DNA of 64,000 bases from JAVJUS01 sp040220455 (GCA_040220455.1 JAVJUS010000132.1:7702-71701), one strand, 5' to 3'. Shown: positions 15,580 to 25,140, numbered from the stretch's first letter. The notes: generated by a model from the sequence alone, not told the origin. Made by a program: numbers and translations.

Positions 15580-16401
15580 TCAATCCCAAGCGGGGGCGAG
15601 GCCGGCGGGTTCGATGATCCGGCCATCCGGGCGGGCGAGGCCGTGGATCGCCGCCATCTCGTCCTCGCTCAGGGCGAAATCCTCGATGGCCAGGTTGGCG
15701 CGCACGCGCTCCGCCTTGGACGAGCGCGGGATCGCGATCACGCCCGCCTGCTGGACGTGCCAGCGCAGCACCACCTGGGCCACCGTGTGGCCGTGGGCGG
15801 CGGCGATGTCGCCCAGAACCGGATCGTCGAGGACGCGGCCCTTGGCGATCGGGCAATAGGCGGTCAGCGCCATGCCCCGACGGCGCAGCTCGGCGAGCAG
15901 CACCGACTGGTCGAGATAGGGGTGGTATTCCACCTGGTCGACGGCGAGCGGGCTGTCGGCCAGGTCCGCCGCGCGGGCAACCAGGGCCGTGGGGAAGTTG
16001 CTGACGCCGATATGGGCGGCAAGGCCGCTTGTCCGGGCGGCGTTCAGCGCGCCCATCGTCTCCTCGAGGTCCATGTCGGGCGCGGGCCAGTGGAGCAGCA
16101 GCAGGTCCGGCTCCGTGCCCAGCCGACGCACGCTGTCCTGGGCGGCCGCCGTCAGGGCGTCGGCGCGGAAGTCGTCGGGCCAGATCTTGGTCGTGACGAA
16201 CAGATCGGCGCGGGGGACGGCCGACTCGGCGATGCCGCGCCCAACCTCCGCCTCGTTGCCGTACATCCGCGCGGTGTCGACATGGCGATAGCCGGCGGCC
16301 AGCGCCTCGCGCACCATCTCGGTCGCGGTGCGGCCGTTCAGGCCGTAGGTGCCCAGCCCCAGGGCCGGAACCCGGGCGTCGCCCGCCTGGACGCGGTGCA
16401 T
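15580..16401 (-). CDS. Aldo/keto reductase (2,5-diketo-D-gluconate reductase-like)
   Basis: The 273-residue TIM-barrel NADPH-dependent reductase has the full catalytic tetrad: Asp42, Tyr47 (DTARMYGNE), Lys72 (TTKIWPDD) and His104 (LLLLHWP). The cofactor motif IPRSSKAERVRANL lies near the C-terminus. Start ATG 16401 is fixed by a strong AGGGGG Shine-Dalgarno six bases upstream; the nine-codon longer reading would place that site inside the gene. The upstream region contains two large inverted repeats that may include or displace its promoter. The physiological carbonyl substrate is unknown. Confidence 0.92.
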   Translation of the reverse strand: MHRVQAGDARVPALGLGTYGLNGRTATEMVREALAAGYRHVDTARMYGNEAEVGRGIAESAVPRADLFVTTKIWPDDFRADALTAAAQDSVRRLGTEPDLLLLHWPAPDMDLEETMGALNAARTSGLAAHIGVSNFPTALVARAADLADSPLAVDQVEYHPYLDQSVLLAELRRRGMALTAYCPIAKGRVLDDPVLGDIAAAHGHTVAQVVLRWHVQQAGVIAIPRSSKAERVRANLAIEDFALSEDEMAAIHGLARPDGRIIEPAGLAPAWD

Positions 16402-16457
16402 GGCGGTCCCCCTCATGATGCGGGTCAAGCGGGCGGGGCCCCCTTCGGATCCGCCCC

Positions 16458-16508
16458 TAGGGCAATTTCCGAACTGATAGACCCATCAGTTCGGAAGGAA
16501 TTGCCCTA
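16458..16508. repeat. Large inverted repeat 1
   Basis: The left arm (16458-16478, beginning TAGGGCAATT) pairs with the right arm (16485-16508, ending AATTGCCCTA) around a 6-base loop, with one 3-base bulge. The arms are about 21 bp and markedly less GC-rich than the window. It lies in the divergent gap between the aldo/keto reductase and transglutaminase genes. It has no T-tract, and neither gene ends here, so it is not an ordinary terminator. Confidence 0.85.
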
Positions 16509-16519
16509 TTTTCAACAAC

Positions 16520-16567
16520 CTAGAGCACCTTATCTGAACCCGGTAGGGCGCAGATAAGATGCTCTAG
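16520..16567. repeat. Large inverted repeat 2
   Basis: The left arm CTAGAGCACCTTATCTG (16520-16536) pairs with 16551-16567 with one mismatch around a 14-base loop. It starts 12 bases after inverted repeat 1, and both share the outer pattern CTAG(G/A)GCA. The tandem pair resembles a small non-autonomous mobile or structural element rather than an operator. Confidence 0.85.
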
Positions 16568-16677
16568 CCCTCACAAGGTCGACCCGGATCGCGGGACGAT
16601 CAACCCCGGGGCCGGCGAAGGCCGTCACGGGGGCGCGCTTGCCCGGGCCGCCGGATGCGCGTATGAGCGGTCCCGCG

Positions 16678-17565
16678 ATGCAGACCCTGACCGTGAGGCA
16701 CGTCACCACCTACCTCTATGATCGCCCGGTCCGATTCGGCCCTCACCGGCTGATGTTCCGGCCGCGCGACAGCCACGACCTGCGCCTGGTGTCGACCGGC
16801 CTCGCCATCGACCCGGCGGCCCGCATCCGCTGGATCCACGACGTCTTCGGCAACTCGATCGCGATCGCCGCTTTCGAGGCCGAGGCCGACCGGCTGGTCT
16901 TCGACAGCACCATCCGGGTCGAGCACTACGGCGCGGAGGCGGAGGACTTCTCGATCGAGGATTACGCCCGCACCTACCCGTTCAGCTATCCGACGGAGGA
17001 GATCCCGGATATCGGCCGGACGATCGAGCGGCACTACGCCGATCCCGAGCATTCGGTCGACCGCTGGGCCCGGCGCTTCGTCACCGAAGCGACGCCGCCC
17101 GGCGGCTCGCCGGAGACCTTCGCCATCCTCAGGGCGATGACCGCCGCGATCCCGAACGCGTTCGCCTATTCCGAGCGCTTCACCATGGGCACGCGCCCGC
17201 CGCCGGAGACCCTGGCCGAGGCGTCGGGCACCTGCCGCGACCTGGCGCTGCTGATGATGGAGGCGGCGCGCTCGCTGGGCTTCGCGGCGCGCTTCGTGTC
17301 GGGCTATCTCTACGACCCGGCGCTGGACGGCGCCGAATCGGGCATCGTCGGCGCCGGCGACACCCATGCCTGGGTTCAGATCTACCTGCCCGGCGCCGGC
17401 TGGGTCGAGTTCGACCCGACCAACGGCCTGGTCGGCGGCCCGAACCTGATCCGCGTCGCCGTGACCCGAGACCCCTCCCAGGCCTTGCCGCTGACCGGCA
17501 GCTACTTCGGACCGGCCGACGCCTTCCGCTCCATGACGGTCGAGGTCGAGGTCCGGGCGGGCTGA
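16678..17565 (+). CDS. Transglutaminase-like cysteine protease-fold protein
   Basis: The 295-residue protein has the bacterial transglutaminase-like N-terminal beta domain (TVRHVTTYLYDRPV) and a C-terminal catalytic core with Cys186 (ASGTCRDLA), His230 (DTHAWVQIYLPG) and Asp246 (EFDPTNG). These are probably proteases or amidases rather than cross-linking enzymes. It has no signal peptide and appears cytoplasmic. ATG 16678 begins directly at the conserved strand; ATG 16663 is possible. The GH15 gene follows 55 bases later in the same direction. Confidence 0.88.
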   Translation: MQTLTVRHVTTYLYDRPVRFGPHRLMFRPRDSHDLRLVSTGLAIDPAARIRWIHDVFGNSIAIAAFEAEADRLVFDSTIRVEHYGAEAEDFSIEDYARTYPFSYPTEEIPDIGRTIERHYADPEHSVDRWARRFVTEATPPGGSPETFAILRAMTAAIPNAFAYSERFTMGTRPPPETLAEASGTCRDLALLMMEAARSLGFAARFVSGYLYDPALDGAESGIVGAGDTHAWVQIYLPGAGWVEFDPTNGLVGGPNLIRVAVTRDPSQALPLTGSYFGPADAFRSMTVEVEVRAG

Positions 17566-17620
17566 GGCCCCGCCGGCATGCCGGATGGCACGGCCCGGTC
17601 GGCACGCCCACATTCCCTCC

Positions 17621-19456
17621 ATGCCCGCCGACGACGCACCGCCCTCCCCGACCGCCGCTGCCCGTCCCGCCCGGATCGAGGACTACGCCCTCGTCGGCGA
17701 CCTCGCAACGGCGGCGCTGATCGGGCGCGACGGCTCGATCGACTGGCTGTGCCTGCCGCGGTTCGACGCGCCGGCCTGCTTCGCCCGCCTGCTCGGGTCC
17801 GAGGCGAACGGCCGCTTCCGGATCGCGCCGGCGGACCCCGACGCGCGGGTGAGCCGGGCCTATCGCGACGGCACGGCGATCCTGGAGACCCGGTTCGAGA
17901 CGGCGAGCGGCGCCGTGACCCTGATCGATTTCATGCCGATCGGCGAGCCCGACGGCCGGGTCGACCTGGTCCGGATCGTCCAGGGCGAGCGCGGCTCGGT
18001 CGCGCTCGACGCCGAGTTGGTGCTGCGCTTCGACTACGGCCAGATCGTGCCCTGGCTGACGCAGCGCGGCGGGGACCTGCACGCCGTCGCGGGACCCGAC
18101 GCGGTGCGCGTCCGGTCCTCCGTTCCGTTCGAGAACAGGGACTTCCGCAGCCGAGCACGGTTCACCTTGGGGGCCGGCGACAGCGCGAGCTTCGTGCTGA
18201 CCTGCCACCGCTCCCATCGCCCGGCGCCCGAGCCGATCGAGCCCGGGCGCGCGCTCGGGGAGACCGAGGCCTGGTGGCGGGACTGGATCGGCCGGTCGCG
18301 CTACGACGGGCCCTACCGGGCGGCGGTGGAGCGATCGCTGGTGACGCTCAAGGCCCTGACCTTCCGGCCGACGGGCGGCATCGTCGCCGCGCCGACGACG
18401 AGCCTGCCGGAGGCGCCGGGCGGCACGCGCAACTGGGACTACCGCTACTGCTGGATCCGCGACGCCACCTTCACGCTCTACGCGCTGGTGCTGTCGGGCT
18501 ACGAGGAGGAGGCGACGGCCTGGCGCGACTGGCTGTGCCGGGCGACGGCCGGCCAGCCGGACCAGCTCCAGATCATGTACGGGCTGGCCGGCGAGCGCCG
18601 CCTGATCGAGACCGAGATTCCCTGGCTGGCCGGCTTCGGCGACAGCCGGCCGGTTCGGGTGGGCAACGCCGCCCATGGCCAGTTCCAGCTCGACGTCTAT
18701 GGCGAGCTGATCGACGCCCTGTATTTCGCGCGGGGCCGCGGCCTGCCGCCCGACCCGACGGCCTGGGGCCTCCAGGAGGCCCTGACGGGGTTTGTCGAAG
18801 GCGCGTGGCAGGAGCCCGACGACGGCATCTGGGAGGTCCGCGGCCCGCGGCGGAACTTCACCCATTCGAAGGTCATGGCCTGGGTCGCGGCCGACCGGAT
18901 GGTCAAGGCGATCGACCGCTTCGGGCTCGACGGCCCGCGCGAACGGTGGGCGGGCCTGCGCGACGCCATCCGGCGCGACGTGCTCGAGCGCGCCTGGAAC
19001 GCCGGGCGCGGCACGCTTACCCGGGTCTATGGCGGCCGCTCGGTGGACGCCTCACTCCTGCTGCTGCCGCTGGTCGGCTTCCTGCCCGCCGGCGACCCGC
19101 GCATGGCGGCCACGATCGCGACGATCGAGCGGGAGCTGTGCGAGGGCGGGCTGGTCCGGCGCTACGCGGAGGACGACGGCGACGCCGAGGACGGCCTGCC
19201 TGGGCGCGAGGGGACGTTCCTCGCCTGCTCCTTCTGGCTCGCCGACGCGCGCATCCTGGGCGGCCGGCGCGAGGAGGGCCGGGCGCTTTACGAGAGGCTG
19301 CTCGGCCTCGCCAACGATGTCGGGCTGCTGGCGGAGGAATACGACCCACGGGCCGGCCGCCAGCTCGGCAACTTCCCGCAGGCATTCAGCCATGTCGGCG
19401 TGATCAACACCGCCCACAACCTCGCCGATACGCGCGTGGACCGCGGAGCGGCGTAG
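17621..19456 (+). CDS. Glycoside hydrolase family 15 protein (glucoamylase/trehalase-like)
   Basis: The 611-residue protein has an N-terminal beta-sandwich (about 1-250) opening IEDYALVGDLATAALIGRDGSIDW, then an (alpha/alpha)6 barrel. Family marks include RNWDYRYCWIRDA, the general acid region PDDGIWEVRG and the likely second catalytic Glu in LLAEEYDP near the C-terminus. The length fits bacterial GH15 trehalases and glucoamylases. It is cytoplasmic, with no signal peptide. It is probably an alpha-glucosidic storage-sugar hydrolase, and trehalose is the favoured substrate by analogy. Confidence 0.9.
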   Translation: MPADDAPPSPTAAARPARIEDYALVGDLATAALIGRDGSIDWLCLPRFDAPACFARLLGSEANGRFRIAPADPDARVSRAYRDGTAILETRFETASGAVTLIDFMPIGEPDGRVDLVRIVQGERGSVALDAELVLRFDYGQIVPWLTQRGGDLHAVAGPDAVRVRSSVPFENRDFRSRARFTLGAGDSASFVLTCHRSHRPAPEPIEPGRALGETEAWWRDWIGRSRYDGPYRAAVERSLVTLKALTFRPTGGIVAAPTTSLPEAPGGTRNWDYRYCWIRDATFTLYALVLSGYEEEATAWRDWLCRATAGQPDQLQIMYGLAGERRLIETEIPWLAGFGDSRPVRVGNAAHGQFQLDVYGELIDALYFARGRGLPPDPTAWGLQEALTGFVEGAWQEPDDGIWEVRGPRRNFTHSKVMAWVAADRMVKAIDRFGLDGPRERWAGLRDAIRRDVLERAWNAGRGTLTRVYGGRSVDASLLLLPLVGFLPAGDPRMAATIATIERELCEGGLVRRYAEDDGDAEDGLPGREGTFLACSFWLADARILGGRREEGRALYERLLGLANDVGLLAEEYDPRAGRQLGNFPQAFSHVGVINTAHNLADTRVDRGAA

Positions 19457-19515
19457 GACGACGCCCGGGTCGCGGGTCCACAGGGCGAAAGCGACGCCGA
19501 CGGGCCGGCAGGCGG

Positions 19516-21459
19516 CTACCCGCCCAGCACCCCGCTCAGCCGCCGGGCGAAGGCGGCCGGGTCGGCGGGGGGCTCGCCTTCCATGATCCGGGCCTGGTCG
19601 AGCAGCAGCAGGGCCGGATCGGCGATGTCCTCGCCGGCGGCAGCGCGCGCGCCCAGCCTGACGATCACCGGGTGCTTCGGATTGACCTCCAGGATCCGCT
19701 TGGCGGTCTGGTCCAGGCGATGGTGCTGGCGCAACAGGCGCTCCAGGTGCAGGTCCATGTCGCCCTCGTCGGCGACCAGGCAGACCGGGCTGTCGGTCAG
19801 TCGCTGGCTCGCCCGGACATCCTTGACCGCGTCGCCCAGTGCCGTCTTGAAGGCCGCGACGACCGTGCCGGTATCCGCGTCCTTTTCCTTGTCGGACTCC
19901 GCCTCATCGCCCGCGTCGCCGTCCTCCCCGCCGATCTCGGCCAGGTCCGCGCCGCCTCGGGTGACCGACTTCAGCTCGAGATCGCCCAGCGTGCCGAGCG
20001 TGCCGACCCAGAACTCGTCGACCGGATCGGTCAGCAGCACCACCTCGACGCCCTTCGCGCGGAAGCCCTCGAGATGGGGCGAGCGAAGCGCCGTCTCCGG
20101 GTCGTCGGCGGTGATGTAGTAGATCGCCTTCTGGCCGGGCTTCATCCGGGCCTTGTAGCCCTCCAGGTCGGCGAGGCCGTCGACCGCCGTCGACCGGAAG
20201 CGCAGCAGCCCGACCAGCTTGTCCTGGAGCGTCGCGTCCTCGTACAGCCCCTCCTTCAGGACGGCGCCGAAATTCGTCCAGAACTCGGCGTACGCGTCTG
20301 GCTCGGCCTCCGCCTTCTTCGCCAGCTCGTCGAGCACGCGCTTGCTCAGCCCGTGGCGGATCTTGGCCACCATCGGGTTGTTCTGCAGCATCTCGCGGCT
20401 GACGTTGAGCGGCAGGTCCTCGCTGTCGACCAGGCCGCGCAGGAAGCGCAGCCAGGGCGGCAGAAGCCCCTCCGCCCGCTCGCTGACCAGGACGCGCCGG
20501 ACATACAGCTTTACGTGCGGCCGGCGCTCCGGATCGTACAGGTCCATCGGCGGCATGGTCGGCACGTACAGCAAGCCGGTGTACGACAGCATGCCCTCCG
20601 CCCGGTAGTGGACGGTCAGCCAAGGGTCGTCGAAGGCGTGGGCGACGTGGCGGTAGAACTCCTTGTACTCGTCCTCGGTAATCTCCGACTTCGGCCGCGT
20701 CCACAGGGCCGAGGCGCGGTTGATCGTCTCGCCGGCCTTGTCGTCGCCGCCTGGGCCGCCCGGCTCGACCAGCCGGATGGGCACCGGGATGTGGTCGGAG
20801 TGGGTGCGCACGATGTGGCGCAGCCGGTCGGCCTCCAGGAACTCGCGCTCGCCCTCGGCCAGGTGCAGGATCACCCGCGTGCCGCGGGCCGGGGCGGCGG
20901 CCGCGTCGACCGGCGCGACGGTGAAGGCGCCGCGGCCGTCGGAGGTCCAGCGCCAGGCATGATGCTCGCCGGCCTTGCGGCTGACCACCTCGATCTTGGA
21001 AGCGACCATGAACGCCGAATAGAAGCCGACGCCGAACTGGCCGATCAGCGCCATGTCCTTGGCGCTGTCCCCCGTCAGCTGATCGACGAAGCTCTTCGTG
21101 CCCGAGCGCGCGATCGTGCCCAGGTTCTCGACCAGGTCGTCGCGGTCCATGCCGATGCCGTTGTCGGCGACGGTCAGCGTGCCGGCGCTCTCGTCCGCGA
21201 TCAGGGCGACGCGGAAGTCCGGGTCGTCGGCGGCCAGCTCCGGCTCCGTGATCGCGGCGTAGCGCAGCCGGTCGCAGGCGTCCGAGGCGTTGGAGATCAG
21301 CTCGCGCAGGAAGATCTCCTTCTCCGAATAGAGCGAGCGGGCGACGATCTCCAGCAGCCGGCCGACCTCGGCCTGGAAGGACATCACCTCGCCGGAGGGG
21401 TCGGCCGTCTCGGGAGCCGGTCCGGCGGCGTCATCGCGGGCGGTTTCGGCGTCGCTCAT
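19516..21459 (-). CDS. htpG: Hsp90 chaperone HtpG
   Basis: The 647-residue protein has the GHKL ATPase domain: EKEIFLRELISNASDACDRLRY, the VADNGIGMDRDDLVENLGTIARSG ATP-lid region and GQFGVGFYSAFMVA. Middle and C-terminal dimerisation domains of normal length follow. The N-terminus has an Asp/Ala/Pro-rich extension of about 25 residues before the usual start. A charged acidic insertion (Glu/Asp/Lys-rich, about residues 515-535) lies in the linker to the C-terminal domain. It functions in the cytoplasm as an ATP-dependent chaperone. It is transcribed alone; the neighbour at 21610 is on the same strand but unrelated. Confidence 0.97.
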   Translation of the reverse strand: MSDAETARDDAAGPAPETADPSGEVMSFQAEVGRLLEIVARSLYSEKEIFLRELISNASDACDRLRYAAITEPELAADDPDFRVALIADESAGTLTVADNGIGMDRDDLVENLGTIARSGTKSFVDQLTGDSAKDMALIGQFGVGFYSAFMVASKIEVVSRKAGEHHAWRWTSDGRGAFTVAPVDAAAAPARGTRVILHLAEGEREFLEADRLRHIVRTHSDHIPVPIRLVEPGGPGGDDKAGETINRASALWTRPKSEITEDEYKEFYRHVAHAFDDPWLTVHYRAEGMLSYTGLLYVPTMPPMDLYDPERRPHVKLYVRRVLVSERAEGLLPPWLRFLRGLVDSEDLPLNVSREMLQNNPMVAKIRHGLSKRVLDELAKKAEAEPDAYAEFWTNFGAVLKEGLYEDATLQDKLVGLLRFRSTAVDGLADLEGYKARMKPGQKAIYYITADDPETALRSPHLEGFRAKGVEVVLLTDPVDEFWVGTLGTLGDLELKSVTRGGADLAEIGGEDGDAGDEAESDKEKDADTGTVVAAFKTALGDAVKDVRASQRLTDSPVCLVADEGDMDLHLERLLRQHHRLDQTAKRILEVNPKHPVIVRLGARAAAGEDIADPALLLLDQARIMEGEPPADPAAFARRLSGVLGG

Positions 21460-21609
21460 GGCTGTTCCGTTCGACCTCTTTTTCGGCGGCCCGGCGACGG
21501 CGCGCGCCCGGGCCCTGCATGCGACGGGACGGCGCGGATATGTGCAAGCCGGGCGCAGGACGCAAGAGGCGAGCGCTGCGGAGACCTGCCCGCGCCCGAT
21601 CGCGCCGGG

Positions 21610-22272
21610 TCAGAGCCGGACCGGGAGGGCGTCGAACAGCAGCACGGCCGCCGGTACCGGCGCGGTGGCGATCGCGATCGTCAGCAGGAAGGCCGGTGGC
21701 GAGAAGAGGCGGCTGATCCCGGCCACCATGGCGAGACCGCCGCCGCCGCCGAGCACGATATTGCCCGGTGCGTTCAGCAAGAGCCCCAGGGCCAGGTAGC
21801 GATGGCGCAGGAGGAATGGCGCGATGCGGCTCGGCCCGCGCTCCGCGAGGAAAGCGAGGCGTTCGTGGCGGGGCATGGGCTCCAGGCTCCGGACGAGGCT
21901 CGCCGCCCGTCGCAGCGACAGGGCGGACAGGCCTCGCACCAGAAGCGATGTCGGGATCGTCCGCCCGACGAGGAAGGCGATCGTGAGGCCCGCCAACGTG
22001 CAGGCGTAGACGAAGTGCACGATGGACTCACCGAAAGCCGCGATCAGGCCGAGGCCGATCTCGACCCCCGGAACGAAGGGAATGGCCATGAACAGGGCGT
22101 AGACGATACCCGTGGCCACCACGATCCGGCCGAGCATCGCCTCCGCGCCCGGATGCCGCCCGGCCTCCGGGGCCTCGAACACCGCCTCGGAGAGCAGGCC
22201 GCCCGCCACCGACGCCGCCACGAGGATGCAGACGAGCGCCAGGCCCCGCCGGACGGGAGGATCGACGCGCAT
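21610..22272 (-). CDS. Inner-membrane protein, VTT/TVP38-like
   Basis: The 220-residue protein has about five hydrophobic segments and short loops. The segments AIPFVPGVEIGLGL (about 65-78) and the late NAPGNIVLGGGGGLAMVAG resemble the re-entrant loop and following helix of VTT-domain (DedA/TVP38) proteins, some of which are lipid or ion transporters. The start ATG 22272 lies one base after the esterase stop, so the two are translationally coupled. Family assignment is by pattern only. Confidence 0.65.
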   Translation of the reverse strand: MRVDPPVRRGLALVCILVAASVAGGLLSEAVFEAPEAGRHPGAEAMLGRIVVATGIVYALFMAIPFVPGVEIGLGLIAAFGESIVHFVYACTLAGLTIAFLVGRTIPTSLLVRGLSALSLRRAASLVRSLEPMPRHERLAFLAERGPSRIAPFLLRHRYLALGLLLNAPGNIVLGGGGGLAMVAGISRLFSPPAFLLTIAIATAPVPAAVLLFDALPVRL

Positions 22273-22273
22273 G

Positions 22274-23299
22274 TCAGCCACCGCTGCTCGCCTGGGGTCG
22301 GGGTCCGGTCGGGCGCTCCGCCGGCGGCGGGGCGGACCGGGCCGCGTCGGCGTGGACGATGTCGCCCGTTCGACGCCGTCGGTCGATGAAGCGCAGGGCC
22401 TCGGGCAGCATGGCGCGCCAGAAGGTCCAGTCATGCCCGCCATCACCGACGCGAAGCGCCGGCTTCAGCCCGTGTCGACGGAGTTCCAGGTACATTTCCA
22501 ATGTTCCGTCGTGGGAGCCGAAGAAATCGTCGTCCCCGACGATCAGCATGATTTCCGGTGAAGGAACCGCCGCCGCGACGTGGTCGACATAGGCGAAAGG
22601 GGACTGCCCGGTGTAGACATCGATGTCGAATGGGTCGCCGAAGGTATCGGCATACCAGCGCTCGCGTGTCGCGCGCCGCTCGCCGGCCGGGCCGTGCCGC
22701 CAGGACAGCCCGCCGGGCTTGAACAGCCCCGGGCTGAAGGCGACGACGGCGCCGAATTCGTCGGGACGCTTGAACGCGAGGCGCAGGGCGCCGAATCCGC
22801 CCATCGAGACCCCCGTCACGGCACGCGCGGCGGGATCGGCCCTGGTGCGGAAGCGTGCGTCCACCTCCGCGACCAGATCCTCCACGATGGCCGTCTCGTA
22901 GGCGGCGGCCTCTCCATCGTTCGCGGCGCTGTCGACATACCAGCTCTTCCCGGCGTCCGGCATGACGGCGATCACCGGCGCGATCTCCCCCGCCGCGATC
23001 AGTCCGTCGAGCACCGCGGGAAGATCCGCGGCCTCCAGCCACTCCCGATCCGAGGCCCCGTAGCCGTGCAGCAGATAGAGGACCGGGAAGCGCCGCGCCG
23101 ACTCCGCGTCGTAGCCCGGCGGGAGATAGACGCTGTAGGCAAGGGCGGGCACCGCTTCATCGGACGGAGTGGTGCGTCTCTCCAGGATCGTGCCCGCCGC
23201 CGCGGACGGCGCCGCCGCGATGACCAGCAGCGCGAGCCATGCCGCCGCCGCGGCCGACTTTCCGATCCGCCGTCGCCGTCGATCTCTCGTCGCCATCAT
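22274..23299 (-). CDS. Exported esterase D/antigen 85-like hydrolase
   Basis: The 341-residue alpha/beta hydrolase has an Arg-rich N-terminus and an export signal (hydrophobic about 15-32, cleavage near SAAAG). Conserved marks are VLYLLHGYGASDREW, nucleophile elbow GVSMGGFG, acid region VGDDDFFG and catalytic His in DGGHDWTFW. The PF00756 family contains acyl-ester hydrolases and mycolyltransferases; the substrate is not evident. ATG 23299 has an excellent GGAGGGACC Shine-Dalgarno. It is divergently transcribed from the CadC-like regulator at 23455, which is a likely controller, and co-transcribed with the membrane protein downstream. Confidence 0.87.
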   Translation of the reverse strand: MMATRDRRRRRIGKSAAAAAWLALLVIAAAPSAAAGTILERRTTPSDEAVPALAYSVYLPPGYDAESARRFPVLYLLHGYGASDREWLEAADLPAVLDGLIAAGEIAPVIAVMPDAGKSWYVDSAANDGEAAAYETAIVEDLVAEVDARFRTRADPAARAVTGVSMGGFGALRLAFKRPDEFGAVVAFSPGLFKPGGLSWRHGPAGERRATRERWYADTFGDPFDIDVYTGQSPFAYVDHVAAAVPSPEIMLIVGDDDFFGSHDGTLEMYLELRRHGLKPALRVGDGGHDWTFWRAMLPEALRFIDRRRRTGDIVHADAARSAPPPAERPTGPRPQASSGG

Positions 23300-23454
23300 G
23301 GTCCCTCCACCATCCGGGCCGCCATCCGGGCGCATGTCGCACCGCCCTGTGCCCGCGCGGCTCATGGTGGTAGGATCGGCGTGCCAGCGCTTGAAAGGCG
23401 GCTGAGGGAGTCTGAGTTCGCTCTGAGTTTTCGGGGCGCGGCCCGGGAATCGGG

Positions 23455-25140
23455 ATGACATATCGCTTCGACCGGTTCGAGTTCTCGCACGACCGAGGTC
23501 TCTTCGAAGACGGGCGGCCGGTCGCTCTCGAACCGCGGGCGCTGTCCCTTCTGGACCACCTCCTGGCCAACCGCCATCGCGTCGTCACGCGCGACGAGCT
23601 GGTCGAGCGTCTCTGGAACGGCCGCGCGATCACCGACGCGGCGCTCAGCACCCAGATCCGGACCGTCCGGCGCGCGCTGGGCGACGACCGCAATACCCAG
23701 CGCTTCCTGCGCACCTATCCCAAGCGCGGCTTCGAGTTCGTCGCGGACGTCGAGGTTGTCGAAAACGGGCAGGATGCCGCGTCGCCGGCGGCCCGGCCGG
23801 GTCCGGCTCGCCCGGCAGGCATCGCGAAGGTCGCGCCGCGCCGGGTGATGGTCGGCGCCGCGTTCGCCCTCCTGGTCGTGCTGCTCGCCGGGGCGATCGG
23901 CGCCGCATGGCTCCGCGACACGGCCTCGATCGCCTTCGCGGAGCCGCCGCGCAAGCATTCCATCGTCGTGCTGCCCTTCGACAATCTCTCCAGCGATCCG
24001 GGGCTCGACTACCTGGCCGACGCCTTCACGGAGGACCTGGTGACGGACCTGTCGCGCATCCGCGACACGTTCGTCATCTCGCGAAGCACGACCTTCACCT
24101 ACCGGGGGACCGCCACCGACGCCGCGACCGTGGCCGCCGAGCTCGGCGTCCGTTACGTCCTGGAGGGCAGCGTTCGGGTCGATGGGGGCGACGTCCGCAT
24201 CAACGCGCAGCTCATCGATGGCGAAACCAACGCCCATGTGTGGTCGGACCGGTATCGCCGGAGACTGGAGGACCTGTTCTCGGTGCAGGACAACGTGACC
24301 GGCCGGATCGCTTCCGTCATGCGCGCGGAACTGAAGGTCGCGGACAGCCGGCGCCAGGATCCCGAGGCCACGCGCGATGCCTGGGACAGCGCCCTGCGCG
24401 GGAACGTCATCCTCTACAACCACCAGAGCATTTCCGACTACCAGACCGCCCACGCGCTGCTGACCCGGGCGATCGACCTGGACCCGACGATCTCCTCGGC
24501 CTGGAGCGGCCTCGCCTTCGTCCACTATGTCGCGAGCCAGGCGGCGATCCCGGGCGTGTCGGCGCCGGATTCGGCGACCCTGTCGCTCGAGGCGGCGCGC
24601 AAGGCGACCGAGCACGACCCGCGCAACGCCGAGGGGTACTGGCTGCTCGGGGCGGGCTATGCGCGGATCGGCCAGCCGGAACGGGGTATGACCGCTTGCG
24701 AGACGGCGATGGACCTCAATCCGAACATGGATTGCGCCTATGTCTGCGCCGGGCTGGTCAACATGGCTCTGGGCCGCCCGCTGGAGGCGGTTCCGTTCTT
24801 CGAGTACGCGCTGCGCCTGAATCCGCAGTTCAGGCCGTTCACCAAAGAGAAATACCTAGGGCTCGCGTTCATCCAGAGCGGTGAGGATGACCGGGCGATC
24901 GAGGTGCTGAACCGGGCCCTGGCCGGCGCGCCGAAGGACCTCTTCGCGAATCTGGCCCTGGCGTCGGCGCTCGGTCACGCCGGCCGCGTCGACGAAGCGG
25001 CCGACACGCTCGCGAAGGCCCGCGATCTCGCTCCCGAGGGTGCGACGAGCCTTTCTGCCGTGCGCGAGCGTTACGGCTGGATGGGCCCGGATGTCGAGCG
25101 CATGCTGGAAGGACTGCGGATCGCCTCGGCGGCGGGATGA
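23455..25140 (+). CDS. CadC/ToxR-like membrane regulator: winged helix + TM + FlgO-like + TPR
   Basis: The 561-residue protein has an OmpR-type winged helix at residues 1-98 (YRFDRFEFSHDRGLFEDG... YPKRGFEFVADV) and one transmembrane helix near 130-150. A periplasmic domain starting HSIVVLPFDNLSSDPGLDYLADAFTEDL (about 163-290) is shared with many adenylate-cyclase-like TPR proteins. About four to five TPR repeats fill residues 310-540. DNA binding in the cytoplasm with a periplasmic sensor implies direct membrane-bound transcription control. The divergent esterase and membrane-protein genes are the obvious targets. It has no receiver domain or phosphorylation site. Confidence 0.88.
   Translation: MTYRFDRFEFSHDRGLFEDGRPVALEPRALSLLDHLLANRHRVVTRDELVERLWNGRAITDAALSTQIRTVRRALGDDRNTQRFLRTYPKRGFEFVADVEVVENGQDAASPAARPGPARPAGIAKVAPRRVMVGAAFALLVVLLAGAIGAAWLRDTASIAFAEPPRKHSIVVLPFDNLSSDPGLDYLADAFTEDLVTDLSRIRDTFVISRSTTFTYRGTATDAATVAAELGVRYVLEGSVRVDGGDVRINAQLIDGETNAHVWSDRYRRRLEDLFSVQDNVTGRIASVMRAELKVADSRRQDPEATRDAWDSALRGNVILYNHQSISDYQTAHALLTRAIDLDPTISSAWSGLAFVHYVASQAAIPGVSAPDSATLSLEAARKATEHDPRNAEGYWLLGAGYARIGQPERGMTACETAMDLNPNMDCAYVCAGLVNMALGRPLEAVPFFEYALRLNPQFRPFTKEKYLGLAFIQSGEDDRAIEVLNRALAGAPKDLFANLALASALGHAGRVDEAADTLAKARDLAPEGATSLSAVRERYGWMGPDVERMLEGLRIASAAG

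Noticed and set aside
17578..22389. Open frame of 1603 codons on the plus strand
   Set aside because: It runs over the GH15 gene in another frame and then antisense through htpG and the next gene. Its composition is Arg/Gly/Pro-rich with no recognisable domain, a typical shadow in 70% GC DNA.
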